Part shown: piece after piece, positions 8,612 through 18,292 of the stretch
Layout of the letters: every line of letters begins with the position of its first letter
Numbering within the stretch: the first letter of the stretch is position 1
Assembly: GCF_012726205.1 (NCBI RefSeq)
Contig: NZ_JAASAE010000002.1
Location: forward strand, 417,254-481,253
Length of the DNA: 64,000 nt
Direction of reading: 5' to 3'
Source of the DNA: Rhodococcus sp. HNM0569
Lineage (GTDB): Bacteria; Actinomycetota; Actinomycetes; Mycobacteriales; Mycobacteriaceae
Program-made: the position numbers and the translations under genes
Notes under the pieces: generated by a model
What the model was told of the DNA's origin: nothing
Database searches by the model: none
What the model saw: only the letters and a program-made list of their open reading frames with translations

Positions 8612-9634
8612 GTGCCGAGAAAGCGCATTCCCGTCGTCGTCGTGGCCGGGTTCCTCGGCGCGGGGAAGACGTCCGTGCTCAACCATCTGTTGCGCAACAA
8701 CCAGGGTGTGCGGATCGGGGTCGTGGTCAACGACTTCGGCGCCGTCAACATCGACTCGATGATGGTCGCCGGACAGGTCGACTCGATGGTCTCGCTGAGC
8801 AACGGCTGCATGTGTTGCGCGGTCGACAACGAGGACATGGACGCCCTGCTCGACCAACTCGCGCACCCGGCATCCGACGTCGACGTGATCGTCGTCGAGG
8901 CGAGCGGGCTCGCGGAGCCGCGCAACATGATCCGGCTGATCCTCGCGAGCGAGAATCCGTCTGTCGTGTTCGGCGGGCTGGTGATGGTCGTCGACGGCGA
9001 GCAGTTCGGCGGCACCCTCGAACGGCATCCGGAACTGTCGCACCATCTCGGCCTTGCGGATCTGCTCGTGCTCAACAAGGTCGACCTGCTGGACGATCCC
9101 GTCGCCGCCGACGTGCGTGCCCTCGTGCGCGAGTACAACCCGCAGGCGCCGATCCTGCCCGCGTCGCACGGGCGCATCGACCCCACCGTGCTCTTCGACC
9201 CTGCCGCGCGTGGCGAGCCGCTGCCGGGTGAACAACTCACGCTCGACCAGTTGCTCGTCGACGGCGAGGAGCACCAGCACCTGCACGCGGACTATCAGGC
9301 CGTCGTGTTCGAGTCGGCCTCGCCGATGGACCCACGCGCTCTCGTCGAGTTCCTCGAGACGCGGCCGCCCGGAATCTTCCGCGCGAAGGGCTTCGTGCAT
9401 TTCGCGGTGCCCGGGCAGACCCGCAAGTTCGAGGTGCAGACCGTCGGCCCACACATCCGATTCGTGTCGGCCCGGTGGTCGAGCGGCGAACAGCGCGCCA
9501 CCAGCCTCGTGCTGATCGGCGTCGACGTCGACGAAGCCGAGGTCCTCGCGGCGCTGGCGAGCTGCGTCGACGTAGGCGACGGCGACGACCCGACCGCGAT
9601 GCTGGGAGTGCACCGCTATACCGTGGCGGCGTGA
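8612..9634 (+). CDS. CobW/P47K-type G3E GTPase (metal chaperone family)
   Basis: 340 aa from GTG 8612, with GGAGGG 5 nt upstream. The P-loop is GFLGAGKTS, followed by the metal-site motif GCMCC, a switch region VVEASGLAEP and the specificity motif NKVD. A CobW C-terminal domain follows (FRAKGFVHFAVPGQTRKFEVQ, in part). G3E GTPases load Zn, Co or Ni onto client proteins. The stop overlaps the start of bluB (GTGA), so the two are translated together, which favours a role linked to cobalamin or cobalt; zinc cannot be excluded. Confidence 0.9.
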   Translation: MPRKRIPVVVVAGFLGAGKTSVLNHLLRNNQGVRIGVVVNDFGAVNIDSMMVAGQVDSMVSLSNGCMCCAVDNEDMDALLDQLAHPASDVDVIVVEASGLAEPRNMIRLILASENPSVVFGGLVMVVDGEQFGGTLERHPELSHHLGLADLLVLNKVDLLDDPVAADVRALVREYNPQAPILPASHGRIDPTVLFDPAARGEPLPGEQLTLDQLLVDGEEHQHLHADYQAVVFESASPMDPRALVEFLETRPPGIFRAKGFVHFAVPGQTRKFEVQTVGPHIRFVSARWSSGEQRATSLVLIGVDVDEAEVLAALASCVDVGDGDDPTAMLGVHRYTVAA

Positions 9635-10260
9635 GCGAATCCACCCCCTCCGTCTACGACGTGATCGGTATGCGCCGGGACGTGCGCGCCGAGTTCACCG
9701 GACAAGTCGTGTCGCACGACGTCCTCGGCCGCCTGCTCGGCGCGGCGCACAGCGCGCCGAGCGTGGGCAACACGCAACCCTGGGATTTCGTGGTCGTGCG
9801 TGACCGGGCAACGCTCGCGACGTTCGCCGCGCATGTCGCCGAGGCTCGGCGCCGATTCGCGGATTCGCTCCCGCCCGAACGGAAATCGACGTTCGACCCG
9901 ATCAAGATCGAGGGTGTCGAGGAGTCCGGCACGGGCGTCGTCGTCACGTACGACCCGACCCGCGGCGGCGCACACATCCTCGGCAGGCACACGATCGACG
10001 AGACCGGGCTGCTGTCGGTCGGGCTCGCGATCGAGAACCTGTGGCTGGCCGCGACGGCGGAGGGTGTCGGTGTCGGCTGGGTGTCGTTCTACGACGAGCA
10101 GTACCTCACCGAACTGCTCGAGATCCCGGCACCGGTGCGGCCGATCGCGTGGCTGTGCGTCGGCGAGGTCGAACGCTTCCAGGAAACGCCCGACCTCGAA
10201 CGGTTCGGCTGGCGGGAGCGCCGGCCACTGGCCGACGCCGTCCACCTCGAGAAGTTCTGA
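9631..10260 (+). CDS. bluB: 5,6-dimethylbenzimidazole synthase
   Basis: 209 aa from GTG 9631, overlapping the CobW stop by 4 nt. It is a nitroreductase-fold flavoprotein of the BluB type, which cleaves FMNH2 with O2 to make the lower ligand of vitamin B12. Seen are an N-terminal RRDVRAEF, the motif AAHSAPSVGNTQPWDF, the YDPTRGG...LGRHT segment and AIENLWLAATAEGVGVGWVS. Ordinary nitroreductases lack this combination. The pairing with a CobW-type gene supports cobalamin function. Confidence 0.88.
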   Translation: MSESTPSVYDVIGMRRDVRAEFTGQVVSHDVLGRLLGAAHSAPSVGNTQPWDFVVVRDRATLATFAAHVAEARRRFADSLPPERKSTFDPIKIEGVEESGTGVVVTYDPTRGGAHILGRHTIDETGLLSVGLAIENLWLAATAEGVGVGWVSFYDEQYLTELLEIPAPVRPIAWLCVGEVERFQETPDLERFGWRERRPLADAVHLEKF

Positions 10261-10271
10261 CGGACGGGGCC

Positions 10272-11810
10272 CTACGAGAAGCTCTGCCCCTGCGAGCGGC
10301 GGCGCTGGCCCGAGCGCGCGCCCCCGCCGGTGCGGGCTGCACCCGGCCGGCCCGCGCCCGAACGGCCCGGACGACCGCCACCCGAACGGCCCGGCCGTCC
10401 GTCGGCGGAGTGCCGCTGCTGACCGCCTTCGCCGCGGCCTGTGGCGCCCTGGCTCTGGCCGCGACCCCCGGATGCCTGACCCTGGCCGCGCCGTGACTGC
10501 GACTGTGGACGATCAGCGGGACGTCCGTTGCGGCCGCGCGCCGGACGGCCGCGGCCACCCGAGTTCTGCTTGTGTTGCGCGGGAGCGTCTTTCGCGGGCG
10601 GTGCGACGCGCGGGGCCTCCGCGCCGACGAGCGACGCGACATGCGGCGACGCAGCCGTGGTCGGCACCGGCGACACCTTGATCGCTGCCTTACGCATGAG
10701 CACCGCGAGATCCTTGCGCTGATCGGGCAGTACCAGCGTCACGACGTCGCCCGCGCTGCCTGCGCGCGCGGTGCGGCCCGAACGGTGCAGGTACGCCTTG
10801 TGTTCGGCGGGCGGATCGACGTGCACGACCAGTTCGACGCCGTCGACGTGCACACCACGTGCCGCGACGTCGGTGGCCACGAGCACCCGGGCCTCGCCCG
10901 ACGAGAACGCCGCGAGGTTGCGGTCGCGGGCATTCTGCGACAGGTTGCCGTGCAGGTCGACCGACGGGATGCCCGCGTCGGTGAGCTGGCGCGCGAGCTT
11001 GCGCGCCTGATGCTTGGTGCGCATGAACAGGATTCGGCGACCGGTGCCCGACGCAAGCTTCTCGACGAGCGCCTTCTTCTCGGTGGTACCCGCGACGTCG
11101 TAGACGTGGTGGGTCATCGCGGCGACCGGCGACGTCGCATCGTCGACCGAGTGCAGCACCGGGTCGGTGAGGAACTTCTTCACGAGCTTGTCGACGCCGT
11201 TGTCGAGCGTGGCCGAGAACAGCAGTCGCTGACCGCGATCCGGCGTTGCGTTCATGATCCGCGTGACGCCGGGGAGGAAGCCGAGGTCGGCCATGTGGTC
11301 GGCTTCGTCGAGCACCGTCACCTCGATTGCGTCGAGCGTGACGTAGTGCTGGCGCATCAAATCTTCGAGGCGGCCCGGGCAGGCGACGACGATGTCGACG
11401 CCCGCGCTGAGTGCGGTGACCTGCCGGTTCTGCGACACGCCACCGAAAATCGTGGTGACGACCAGGTTTTCGGCCGCGGCGAGCGGCTCGAGAGTCGCGG
11501 TGATCTGCGTGGCGAGCTCACGCGTCGGTGCGAGCACCAGACCGCGCGGGCGACCCGCACGGCGCCGCTTGCCCGACGCGGACGCGGCGAGACGAGCGAC
11601 CATCGGGATCGAGAACGCGAGGGTCTTGCCGCTGCCCGTCTTGCCGCGGCCGAGCACGTCGCGCCCGGCGAGGGCGTCGGGCAGGGTGTCGCGCTGGATC
11701 GGGAACGGTGCGGTGATGCCCTGCGCGGTGAGGGCGGACACGAGAGTCGTGGGAGCGCCCAGTTCGGCGAAGGTGGACGCACTGGAGGTGGACACGGTGG
11801 AGGAGGACAA
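10272..11810 (-). CDS. DEAD-box RNA helicase (RhlE-like)
   Basis: 512 aa if translation starts at TTG 11810 (GAAAGG lies about 9 nt upstream); GTG 11795 is an alternative. Helicase motifs appear in order: Q-motif region (TAPFPIQRDTLP), motif I GKTGSGKT, TPTREL-type APTRELA, DEAD (VLDEADHMADLGF), SAT (LLFSATLD), and HRSGRTARAG in the second RecA domain. The last about 110 residues are low-complexity Gly/Arg/Gln (GGGRPGRSGAGRPG type), an RNA-binding tail. It remodels structured RNA, probably in ribosome assembly or cold response. Confidence 0.93.
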   Translation of the reverse strand: MSSSTVSTSSASTFAELGAPTTLVSALTAQGITAPFPIQRDTLPDALAGRDVLGRGKTGSGKTLAFSIPMVARLAASASGKRRRAGRPRGLVLAPTRELATQITATLEPLAAAENLVVTTIFGGVSQNRQVTALSAGVDIVVACPGRLEDLMRQHYVTLDAIEVTVLDEADHMADLGFLPGVTRIMNATPDRGQRLLFSATLDNGVDKLVKKFLTDPVLHSVDDATSPVAAMTHHVYDVAGTTEKKALVEKLASGTGRRILFMRTKHQARKLARQLTDAGIPSVDLHGNLSQNARDRNLAAFSSGEARVLVATDVAARGVHVDGVELVVHVDPPAEHKAYLHRSGRTARAGSAGDVVTLVLPDQRKDLAVLMRKAAIKVSPVPTTAASPHVASLVGAEAPRVAPPAKDAPAQHKQNSGGRGRPARGRNGRPADRPQSQSRRGQGQASGGRGQSQGATGRGEGGQQRHSADGRPGRSGGGRPGRSGAGRPGAARTGGGARSGQRRRSQGQSFS

Positions 11811-11961
11811 GCGGTGGCCTTTCGTGGCACGAGCAGACTTCGATCGCCGTAAGAACTGCTTGGTGCCGGCAGCCGCTTGCAGAATTCGCGGTGCGTGGTG
11901 CGTATCTACGACGCTGGACGGGCTTCGTTGCCGTCTAGTGCGCTCGAGTCTACCGGTCGCG

Positions 11962-12381
11962 TCACAGTCCGACCCACTCGGAGACCCCGTCGGCGAAATG
12001 CTGTCGCTTCCAGATGGGCACCTCGTGCTTGATGCGTTCGACGAGTTCTGCACACACCGTGAACGCCTCGGCGCGGTGCGGCGCCGCGACCGCCGCGACG
12101 AGCGCGAGGTCGCCGACCACGAGGTCGCCGACACGATGCACTGCGGCAACGGGCAGACCGCTGCGCCTCGACACCTCGGTGCACACGGTCCGCAGGAAGC
12201 GTTCGGCATCCGGATGAGCCTGGTACTCGAGTGCGGACACGGCCTGTCCGCCGTCGTGGTCGCGGACCACTCCTGTGAAACTCACCACCGCGCCGTGCCG
12301 CGGGCCGGAGACGGCGGCGTCGACAGCTGCGGAGTCGAGTGGTTCGGCCGAGATCCGCGCGAGCAGAGCGTGGTCAGTCAT
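11962..12381 (-). CDS. moaE: Molybdopterin synthase catalytic subunit
   Basis: 139 aa from ATG 12381, preceded by GGTGGAGGA. MoaE inserts sulfur from the MoaD C-terminus into cyclic pyranopterin. Conserved pieces are GAVVSFTGVVRDHD, LEYQAHP, AAVHRVGDL and the catalytic region VERIKHEVPIWKRQHF. The start overlaps the end of moaC-mogA by 8 nt, so it closes the leftward molybdopterin arm. Its partner MoaD is encoded about 3.3 kb away on the other strand. Confidence 0.95.
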   Translation of the reverse strand: MTDHALLARISAEPLDSAAVDAAVSGPRHGAVVSFTGVVRDHDGGQAVSALEYQAHPDAERFLRTVCTEVSRRSGLPVAAVHRVGDLVVGDLALVAAVAAPHRAEAFTVCAELVERIKHEVPIWKRQHFADGVSEWVGL

Positions 12382-13351
12382 CGTGGCTTCCTCCACCGGC
12401 GATCTGGGCGAGCAGATGGTCGACGATCGGTTCGAGCACCGCGAGACCGTCCTTCACGCCGCCGGGCGAGCCCGGCAGATTCACGACGAGCGTGCCGCCC
12501 GCCACTCCGACGAGCCCCCGGCTGAGCGCGGCGTGCGGGGTGACGGCGGCGCCGCGCGCGCGGATGGCGTCGGCGACACCGGGCAGTTCGCGGTCGAGCA
12601 CCGCGCGGGTGGCCTCGGGCGTCGCGTCGGTGGGCGAGACGCCGGTGCCGCCGGTCGTGATCACCACGGCGGGCCGGGCGCTCAGCGCGTCCGCGAGCCC
12701 GGAGGCGATGTCGGCGTCCGAGTACACGAGCGGTCCCCGCACGTCGAACCCGCGGGCGCTGAGCCACTCGGCGATACGCGGCCCCGTCGTGTCCTCGCGC
12801 GTGCCGCGTGCGGTGCCGGTCGAGGCGACCAGCGCGACGGCGGTGCCGGGGACAACGCGCCCGGGTGCGGCGGACTGCGCGTCGTCGCGGGTCCAGTGGC
12901 CGCGTTTGCCGCCGTCCTTCTCCAGCAGCCGAACACCGGTGAGCATCGCGGCCGGGTCGACGGCCTTGACCATGTCGTGCAGCGTGAGACCCGCGACGGC
13001 GACCGCGGTGAGCGCCTCCATCTCGACACCGGTCGCGCCGCGCGTCTTGGCGCGTGCTTCGATCGTGATGGACGTCGCGGTGAAACCGAACTCGATCTTC
13101 ACCGACGACAGCGCGATCTGATGGCACAGGGGGATCAGTTCGGACGTCTTCTTCGCCGCCGAGATGCCCGCGATGCGCGCGGTGGGCAGCACGTCGGCCT
13201 TCGGCATCTCGTCGGCGCGCACGAGCGCGACCACTTCCTCGGTGGTGACGAGTTCGCCGCCTGCCAGCGCGACGCGGGTGGTGTCGCGTTTGCCGCTGAC
13301 GTCGACCATGCGGGCCCGGCCCTCGGCGTCGAGATGACTCAGTTCGCTCAC
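12374..13351 (-). CDS. moaC: Fused cyclic pyranopterin monophosphate synthase (MoaC) and molybdopterin adenylyltransferase-like (MogA/MoaB) protein
   Basis: 325 aa from GTG 13351. Residues 1-158 are MoaC (MVDVSGKRDTTRVA, PLCHQIAL, ARAKTRGATGVEMEAL, MVKAVD), which finishes cyclic pyranopterin formation after MoaA. Residues about 165-320 are a MogA/MoaB domain (VITTGGTGVSPTDATPEA, LVVNLPGSPGGVKD) that adenylates molybdopterin. Each half is about the length of the stand-alone protein, and no start codon with a ribosome site is apparent at the junction, so it reads as one true fusion, known in some actinobacteria. It sits between moeA (30 nt upstream) and moaE. Confidence 0.93.
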   Translation of the reverse strand: MSELSHLDAEGRARMVDVSGKRDTTRVALAGGELVTTEEVVALVRADEMPKADVLPTARIAGISAAKKTSELIPLCHQIALSSVKIEFGFTATSITIEARAKTRGATGVEMEALTAVAVAGLTLHDMVKAVDPAAMLTGVRLLEKDGGKRGHWTRDDAQSAAPGRVVPGTAVALVASTGTARGTREDTTGPRIAEWLSARGFDVRGPLVYSDADIASGLADALSARPAVVITTGGTGVSPTDATPEATRAVLDRELPGVADAIRARGAAVTPHAALSRGLVGVAGGTLVVNLPGSPGGVKDGLAVLEPIVDHLLAQIAGGGSHDD

Positions 13352-13381
13352 GGCGTCAACTTTGTCACAGCCTCGGCGAAG

Positions 13382-14572
13382 TCACAGGGGCCGCACGGTG
13401 ACACTCGTTCCCGCGGTGAGGCTCGTGGCGTCGGCGGGTACGTCGATCAGCACGTCCGCCCATGCCATCGCGGCGACCAGGTGGGAGCCCGGCCCCGAGA
13501 CGAGCTCGACGCCGTCACCGCTCGTGCGCCCGCGCAGGAACTGCCTCTTGCCGTCGGGCGAGTGGAGGTCTTCGCGCAGCGTCCGTGAACGCGCGGTGAC
13601 CGCGGGCAGCCCCGCTGCACGGCGCAACAGCGGCCGGGCGAACACCTCGAACGACACGAGCGTGCTCACCGGATTGCCCGGAAAGCTCAGGACGGGGGTG
13701 TCGTCGACGACACCGCTGCCCTGCGGCCCGCCCGGCTGCATCGCGATGTGGCCGAACTGCGCGCCCAGGGGGGCGAGGGTTTCGCGGACCACCTCGAAGT
13801 CGCCCATCGAGATCCCACCCGACGTGAAGACGACGTCGGCGGCGGCGGTCGCCTCGGCGAGCCGCGCGCGGAATTCCTCGGGACGGTCGCTGCTGTGCGC
13901 CAGGGACACCACCTCGGCACCGTTCGCGCGGGCCGCCGCGGCGAGCGCGATGCCGTTGGAGTCGAAGAGTTCGCCGGGCCGCAGCGCGGTGCCGGCAGGC
14001 ACGAGCTCGTCGCCGGTCGTGACGATCGCGACGCGCGGGCGACGGCGCACCGCGACCTCCCGTAGCCCCACGGCTGCGAGGACCGCGATGTGCCGGGGTG
14101 CGAGCACAGTGCCCTCGCCGAGGAGGACGGTGCCGGCGTGCACGTCGCTGCCGCGCTCACGCACGAACTCGCCCGAGCGCCTGGCCCGTTCGATCACGAC
14201 GTTCTCGCCGTCGGGGCGCGTGTCCTCGACGGGCACGATCGCGTCGGCGCCGTCGGGGACCGCGCCGCCGGTCATGATCTTGACCGCGGTGCCGGGAACA
14301 TGCGGTGCGGGGGAGTGCGGCCCGGCCGGGACGAGCCCGCGCACGGGAAGCGTCACGGGCGGGTGGGCCACCGACGCCGCGTCCACCGCGTAGCCGTCCA
14401 TCTGGGAGTTGCGGAAGATCGGCAGGTCGATCGGCGACGACACCGGGTGCGCGGTGACGCGCCCGGTCGCGTCGTCGAGCGGGACGGTGGTGGCGGCGTC
14501 GTCGAACAGGCCCGCGAGCAGTGTCGCGACGTGTTCGGCGTAGTCGTCGACGGAGCGAGCGTGGGGCACCAT
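13382..14572 (-). CDS. moeA: Molybdopterin molybdenumtransferase
   Basis: 396 aa from ATG 14572; the frame is open far upstream but that part overlaps moaA and has no family features. MoeA inserts molybdate into adenylylated molybdopterin. Recognisable are [45 protein letters not shown]-type TSGGISMGD and LSFPGNPVS. It heads the leftward arm moeA-(moaC-mogA)-moaE and is divergent from moaA across about 115 bp. Confidence 0.94.
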   Translation of the reverse strand: MVPHARSVDDYAEHVATLLAGLFDDAATTVPLDDATGRVTAHPVSSPIDLPIFRNSQMDGYAVDAASVAHPPVTLPVRGLVPAGPHSPAPHVPGTAVKIMTGGAVPDGADAIVPVEDTRPDGENVVIERARRSGEFVRERGSDVHAGTVLLGEGTVLAPRHIAVLAAVGLREVAVRRRPRVAIVTTGDELVPAGTALRPGELFDSNGIALAAAARANGAEVVSLAHSSDRPEEFRARLAEATAAADVVFTSGGISMGDFEVVRETLAPLGAQFGHIAMQPGGPQGSGVVDDTPVLSFPGNPVSTLVSFEVFARPLLRRAAGLPAVTARSRTLREDLHSPDGKRQFLRGRTSGDGVELVSGPGSHLVAAMAWADVLIDVPADATSLTAGTSVTVRPL

Positions 14573-14686
14573 GCGGCAATCGTAGAGCGGGCGCTCGCGG
14601 CGCGGCGTGGGCGACCGGCGAGACGCCCGGCGACGGAAGGGCCATACTGGGAGAACACAGAGCCCGGCGACAGCGGAGGAGGTCGT

Positions 14687-15742
14687 GTGACGACGGTCGA
14701 GATGGGGATTCCCACCGTCCGGGGGTCCGTCTCGCTCGACGGACGGCCAGACGTGCCGGAACTTGTCGACAAGTTCGGTCGCGTCGCACGCGACCTCCGA
14801 GTGTCGATCACCGAGAAGTGCTCGCTGCGCTGTACGTACTGCATGCCCGAGGAGGGGCTCCCGGCGATCCCGCAGCAGGACCTGCTCACCGCCGACGAGA
14901 TCGTCCGTCTGGTGCGGCTCGCGGTCGACCGGCTCGGCGTCCGGGAAGTCCGGTTCACCGGTGGCGAGCCGCTCATGCGTGCCGATCTCGAACAGATCGT
15001 CGCGGGCTGCGCGGCCGCGGTGCCAGGGATTCCGCTCGCGCTCACCACCAACGCGATCGGCCTCGAACATCGTGCGCGTGGTCTCGCCGCCGCCGGTCTC
15101 ACGCGGGTCAACGTGTCGCTCGATTCGATCGACCGCGCGCACTTCGCCCAGCTCACCCGACGCGATCGGCTGCCGTCGGTGCTGGCAGGCATCCGCGCGG
15201 CTGCAGATGCCGGTCTCGCGCCGCTCAAGATCAACGCGGTCCTGATGCCGGAGACGCTCAGCGGCGCCGCCGACCTCCTCGCGTGGGCGCTCGCAGAGGG
15301 CGTCGCGCTGCGCTTCATCGAAGAGATGCCGCTCGACGCGGATCAGGAGTGGGCGCGCGAACACATGGTGTCGGCCGACGCGCTGCTGTCCGCCCTGGGT
15401 GCACGATTCGCGCTGTCGCCGGTAGGCCGCGACGACCCTTCCGCGCCCGCGGAAGAGTGGACGGTCGACGGCGGACCGGCCACCGTCGGCATCATCGCGT
15501 CCGTCACCCGTTCGTTCTGCGCCGACTGCGACCGCACGCGCATCACGGCGGAAGGCACCGTCCGCTCGTGCCTGTTCAGTGACAGCGAGGTCGACCTGCG
15601 TGGCGCGTTGCGTTCGGGCGCGACCGACGACGAACTCGCGCAGCTGTGGCGCGGCGCCATGTGGAACAAGTGGGCAGGCCACGGCATCGACGCCGCCGGT
15701 TTCACGCCCCCGCAACGCAGTATGGGAGCAATCGGTGGCTGA
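14687..15742 (+). CDS. moaA: GTP 3',8-cyclase (radical SAM)
   Basis: 351 aa from GTG 14687, behind an excellent ribosome site (GGAGGAGG at 14675-14682). The radical-SAM cluster motif is [13 protein letters not shown]. The GGEPL motif is present ([12 protein letters not shown]), and the C-terminal second cluster uses CADCDRTR with a further Cys (VRSCLFS). It catalyses the first step of molybdenum cofactor synthesis. The reading frame overlaps moaD by 8 nt. Confidence 0.96.
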   Translation: MTTVEMGIPTVRGSVSLDGRPDVPELVDKFGRVARDLRVSITEKCSLRCTYCMPEEGLPAIPQQDLLTADEIVRLVRLAVDRLGVREVRFTGGEPLMRADLEQIVAGCAAAVPGIPLALTTNAIGLEHRARGLAAAGLTRVNVSLDSIDRAHFAQLTRRDRLPSVLAGIRAAADAGLAPLKINAVLMPETLSGAADLLAWALAEGVALRFIEEMPLDADQEWAREHMVSADALLSALGARFALSPVGRDDPSAPAEEWTVDGGPATVGIIASVTRSFCADCDRTRITAEGTVRSCLFSDSEVDLRGALRSGATDDELAQLWRGAMWNKWAGHGIDAAGFTPPQRSMGAIGG

Positions 15743-16010
15743 TCCGCACGACCTCGCCGTCGACACGACGCTCACGGTGCGCTACTTCGCGGCCGCGGCC
15801 GACGCGTCGGGCTGTGCGAAGGAGACCTTCACCGTGCCGGCGGGAGCCGATCTCGCCACGGTCGAACGCGTGCTGATCGAGCGGCACGGTGCCCCGATGG
15901 CGCGCGTGCTGGCAGTGGCCGCATTCCTGGTCGGCGACGATCTCACCCGCGACCGCACCGCGCCGGCGGGCAGTGAGGTCGACGTGCTGCCGCCCTTCGC
16001 CGGCGGCTGA
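15735..16010 (+). CDS. moaD: Molybdopterin synthase sulfur-carrier subunit
   Basis: 91 aa from GTG 15735, overlapping the moaA stop. It is a beta-grasp ubiquitin-like protein: [12 protein letters not shown] at the start and [10 protein letters not shown] at the end. The C-terminal Gly-Gly is the residue pair that is adenylylated and thiocarboxylated. It works with MoaE. Confidence 0.94.
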   Translation: MADPHDLAVDTTLTVRYFAAAADASGCAKETFTVPAGADLATVERVLIERHGAPMARVLAVAAFLVGDDLTRDRTAPAGSEVDVLPPFAGG

Positions 16011-16017
16011 CCGCCCT

Positions 16018-16058
16018 GTGCGCGAAACAGGCGTACCCGGACTCGTCAAGTGCTCACG
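16018..16058. repeat. 41-nt dispersed repeat, copy 2
   Basis: Second copy of the element at 8525-8565, with three differences. It fills the 43-bp gap between the converging moaD and NmrA-like genes and covers the stop codon of the latter. Both copies sit at gene 3' ends, so a role in transcript termination or processing is possible (inference). Confidence 0.8.
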
Positions 16059-16824
16059 GTTCGGCGAGCCACTGCTCGAAGGTGATCTCGCCGTACGTCG
16101 CCTCCGGCACGAGGTTCTTGCCCGCCCGGAAGAACTCGCCGAGTGGTCCGGGCATCGGCATGCTCACCACGAGGCCGTGCCTGCCGGTCGCCTTCTTCCA
16201 CGCCGTGGCCAGGTCGCGTGACGTGCGCACCTCGGGGCCGCCGATCGTGATCGGGTGGGACGGGATCGGACCGTCACCGAGTGCGGCGGCGACGAGCGCC
16301 CGCGCGACGTCGCGCGTGTCGATCGTCTGGAAACGCACACCCGACGGCGCCGGAATCACGCCGAAGCGTGCGGTGGGCCGTGCCAGCATCGGCACGAAGT
16401 CGTGGAACTGGGTCGCCCGCACGATCACGGTGTCGACCGGGCTGTCGCGGTACTTCGCCTCCTGCGCCGTCTTCGCCTCGTAGTACGAGTAGGTGCTCTC
16501 GTCGACGCCCGCGATCGACAACAGCACCGCACGCCGCACACCCGCGGCGTGCGCCGCGTCGAGCAGGTGCGTGGTGCCCGAATCGAACACTGCGCGAGCC
16601 GATTTGGTCATGCCGTTGGTGGCGTCGACGACCGCGTCGACACCCTCGAGCGCGTCGGCGACGCCCTCCCCGGTCACGAGATCGGCGAATCGATGATCGA
16701 TCTCGCTGCCCGGCGCGCCGCCGTGGCGGGTGAGCGAGCGCACCGCATGACCGTCGCGCAACAACGTCTTGACCACGTGACGACCGGCGACCCCGGTGCC
16801 GCCTGCTACGAGAACTGTTGCCAT
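16054..16824 (-). CDS. NAD(P)-binding NmrA/SDR-like protein
   Basis: 256 aa. The N-terminal dinucleotide motif is VLVAGGTGVAGRHVV, a variant of the atypical SDR pattern GxxGxxG. There is no Tyr-x-x-x-Lys pair in the classical place, although a YYEAK stretch occurs near residue 113. NmrA-like proteins act as NAD(P)-dependent isomerases, quinone reductases or redox sensors. The gene lies 4 nt downstream of nadE on the same strand, so the two are likely cotranscribed. Confidence 0.85.
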   Translation of the reverse strand: MATVLVAGGTGVAGRHVVKTLLRDGHAVRSLTRHGGAPGSEIDHRFADLVTGEGVADALEGVDAVVDATNGMTKSARAVFDSGTTHLLDAAHAAGVRRAVLLSIAGVDESTYSYYEAKTAQEAKYRDSPVDTVIVRATQFHDFVPMLARPTARFGVIPAPSGVRFQTIDTRDVARALVAAALGDGPIPSHPITIGGPEVRTSRDLATAWKKATGRHGLVVSMPMPGPLGEFFRAGKNLVPEATYGEITFEQWLAEP

Positions 16825-16828
16825 GACG

Positions 16829-17668
16829 TCACTTCCACCACGTGTCGGCCGGCGTGACCGGCACCGTTCGTTTGTGCCTGGTGCGCACGAAGACCTCCTC
16901 GATGCGCTGGGCGACCCCGGGTTCGACGTCCTTGCCCTCGAGGTAGTCGTCGATCTCGGCGTAGCGCAGCCCCAGTGCTTCCTCGTCGGGCAGGGCGGGG
17001 CGGTCGTCCTCGAGGTCGGCGGTGGGCACCTTCTGCCACGTGCTCTCGGGCGCGCCCAGTTCGCGCAGCAATGCCGCGCCCTGCCGCTTGGTCAGCCCCG
17101 CGAGAGGTGTCAGATCAGCCGCGCCGTCGCCGAACTTGGTGAAGAACCCGGTGACGGCCTCGGCTGCGTGGTCGGTGCCGACCACCAGGTAGCCGAGTTG
17201 CCCGGCCACCGCGTACTGGATCATCATGCGTTCGCGCGCCTTGATGTTGCCGCGCACGAAGTCGCGCAGCCGCTGCTCGCCGCCCAGTGCGTCGCGCAGC
17301 CCCTCCGCCGCTTCCGCGCCCGTCGCGTCGGCGCCCGGCTTGACGTTGACGGCGATCGCGCGGTCGGGGCGGATGAACCGCAGCGCGCTCTGCGCGTCCT
17401 CCTCGTCGGCCTGGGCGCCGTAGGGCAGTCGCACCGCGAGGAATGTCGTGTCGGTGCCGTCCGCACGCAGCGCCTCCACCGCGAGCTGACACAACCGGCC
17501 CGCCAGCGTCGAGTCCTGACCGCCGCTGATACCGAGGACGAGGCCCTTGGCGCCGGTGGACGCCAGGTACTCCTTGACGAAACGCACGCGGTCGCGCACC
17601 TCGGCGGCCGGGTCGATGGAGGGCCGCACGGCCAGTTCGTCGATGATCTGCGCACGAAGGTTCGCCAT
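16829..17668 (-). CDS. nadE: NH3-dependent NAD+ synthetase
   Basis: 279 aa from ATG 17668, the size of E. coli NadE rather than the long glutamine-dependent mycobacterial form. The ATP pyrophosphatase loop is GISGGQDST. Other family pieces are [20 protein letters not shown] and [12 protein letters not shown]. It converts nicotinic acid adenine dinucleotide to NAD+ using ammonia. There is no glutaminase (nitrilase) domain. Confidence 0.95.
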   Translation of the reverse strand: MANLRAQIIDELAVRPSIDPAAEVRDRVRFVKEYLASTGAKGLVLGISGGQDSTLAGRLCQLAVEALRADGTDTTFLAVRLPYGAQADEEDAQSALRFIRPDRAIAVNVKPGADATGAEAAEGLRDALGGEQRLRDFVRGNIKARERMMIQYAVAGQLGYLVVGTDHAAEAVTGFFTKFGDGAADLTPLAGLTKRQGAALLRELGAPESTWQKVPTADLEDDRPALPDEEALGLRYAEIDDYLEGKDVEPGVAQRIEEVFVRTRHKRTVPVTPADTWWK

Positions 17669-17739
17669 GCCTGGAACCTTAGCCAGATGCGTCCTCGGGT
17701 GCAGCGGGGTGTGTTCGGGTGCACGGTAGGGTCGCCGCC

Positions 17740-18291
17740 ATGCAGAGACCGGATGTGCTCGTCGTGAGCGCGACGCGTGCCGAGGCCGCTCACGTGCCAC
17801 CCGAGTTCGAGGTGCTGGTCACCGGGATCGGGAAGGTGGCCGCGTCGGTCGCGGTGTCCGCGGCCCTCGCGCAGCGCGCCGGGAACGCGCCGCTCGTGGT
17901 CAACATCGGCACCGTCGGTGCTCTGCACGCACACCACTCGGGTCTGTTCACGCCGTCGCGCGCGCTCAACCACGACCTGAGCGGCGACGCGATTCGTGCA
18001 CTCGGCTACGACCCCCGCGACGTGCTCGACGTCGAGGACGGCGACGGCACGGTCCTCGCGACGGGCGATGCGTTCGTGTCCGACGCCGAGGTGCGCGACG
18101 CGCTCGCCCGCCGTGCCGATCTCGTCGACATGGAAGGTTTCGCGGTCGCTTTCGCGGCCGCGCGCTTCGGTGCGCAGTGCCGGCTGGTCAAACACGTCAG
18201 CGACCGAGCCGACGAATCCGCGCACGGGTGGGCCGCGACGGTCGACGCGAGCGCGCGCGAGCTGGGGGACTGGCTCACGCGGTACGTGTGA
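17740..18291 (+). CDS. Nucleosidase / purine-nucleoside phosphorylase-fold protein
   Basis: 183 aa from ATG 17740. The pattern [21 protein letters not shown] and the nucleoside-binding acidic stretch [11 protein letters not shown] match MTA/SAH nucleosidase-like proteins; the final HVSDRADE gives the catalytic aspartate region. It is shorter than Pfs/MtnN (about 230 aa). Likely role: hydrolysis of a purine or thio-nucleoside in salvage. Substrate assignment is uncertain. Confidence 0.8.
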   Translation: MQRPDVLVVSATRAEAAHVPPEFEVLVTGIGKVAASVAVSAALAQRAGNAPLVVNIGTVGALHAHHSGLFTPSRALNHDLSGDAIRALGYDPRDVLDVEDGDGTVLATGDAFVSDAEVRDALARRADLVDMEGFAVAFAAARFGAQCRLVKHVSDRADESAHGWAATVDASARELGDWLTRYV

Positions 18292-18292
18292 T

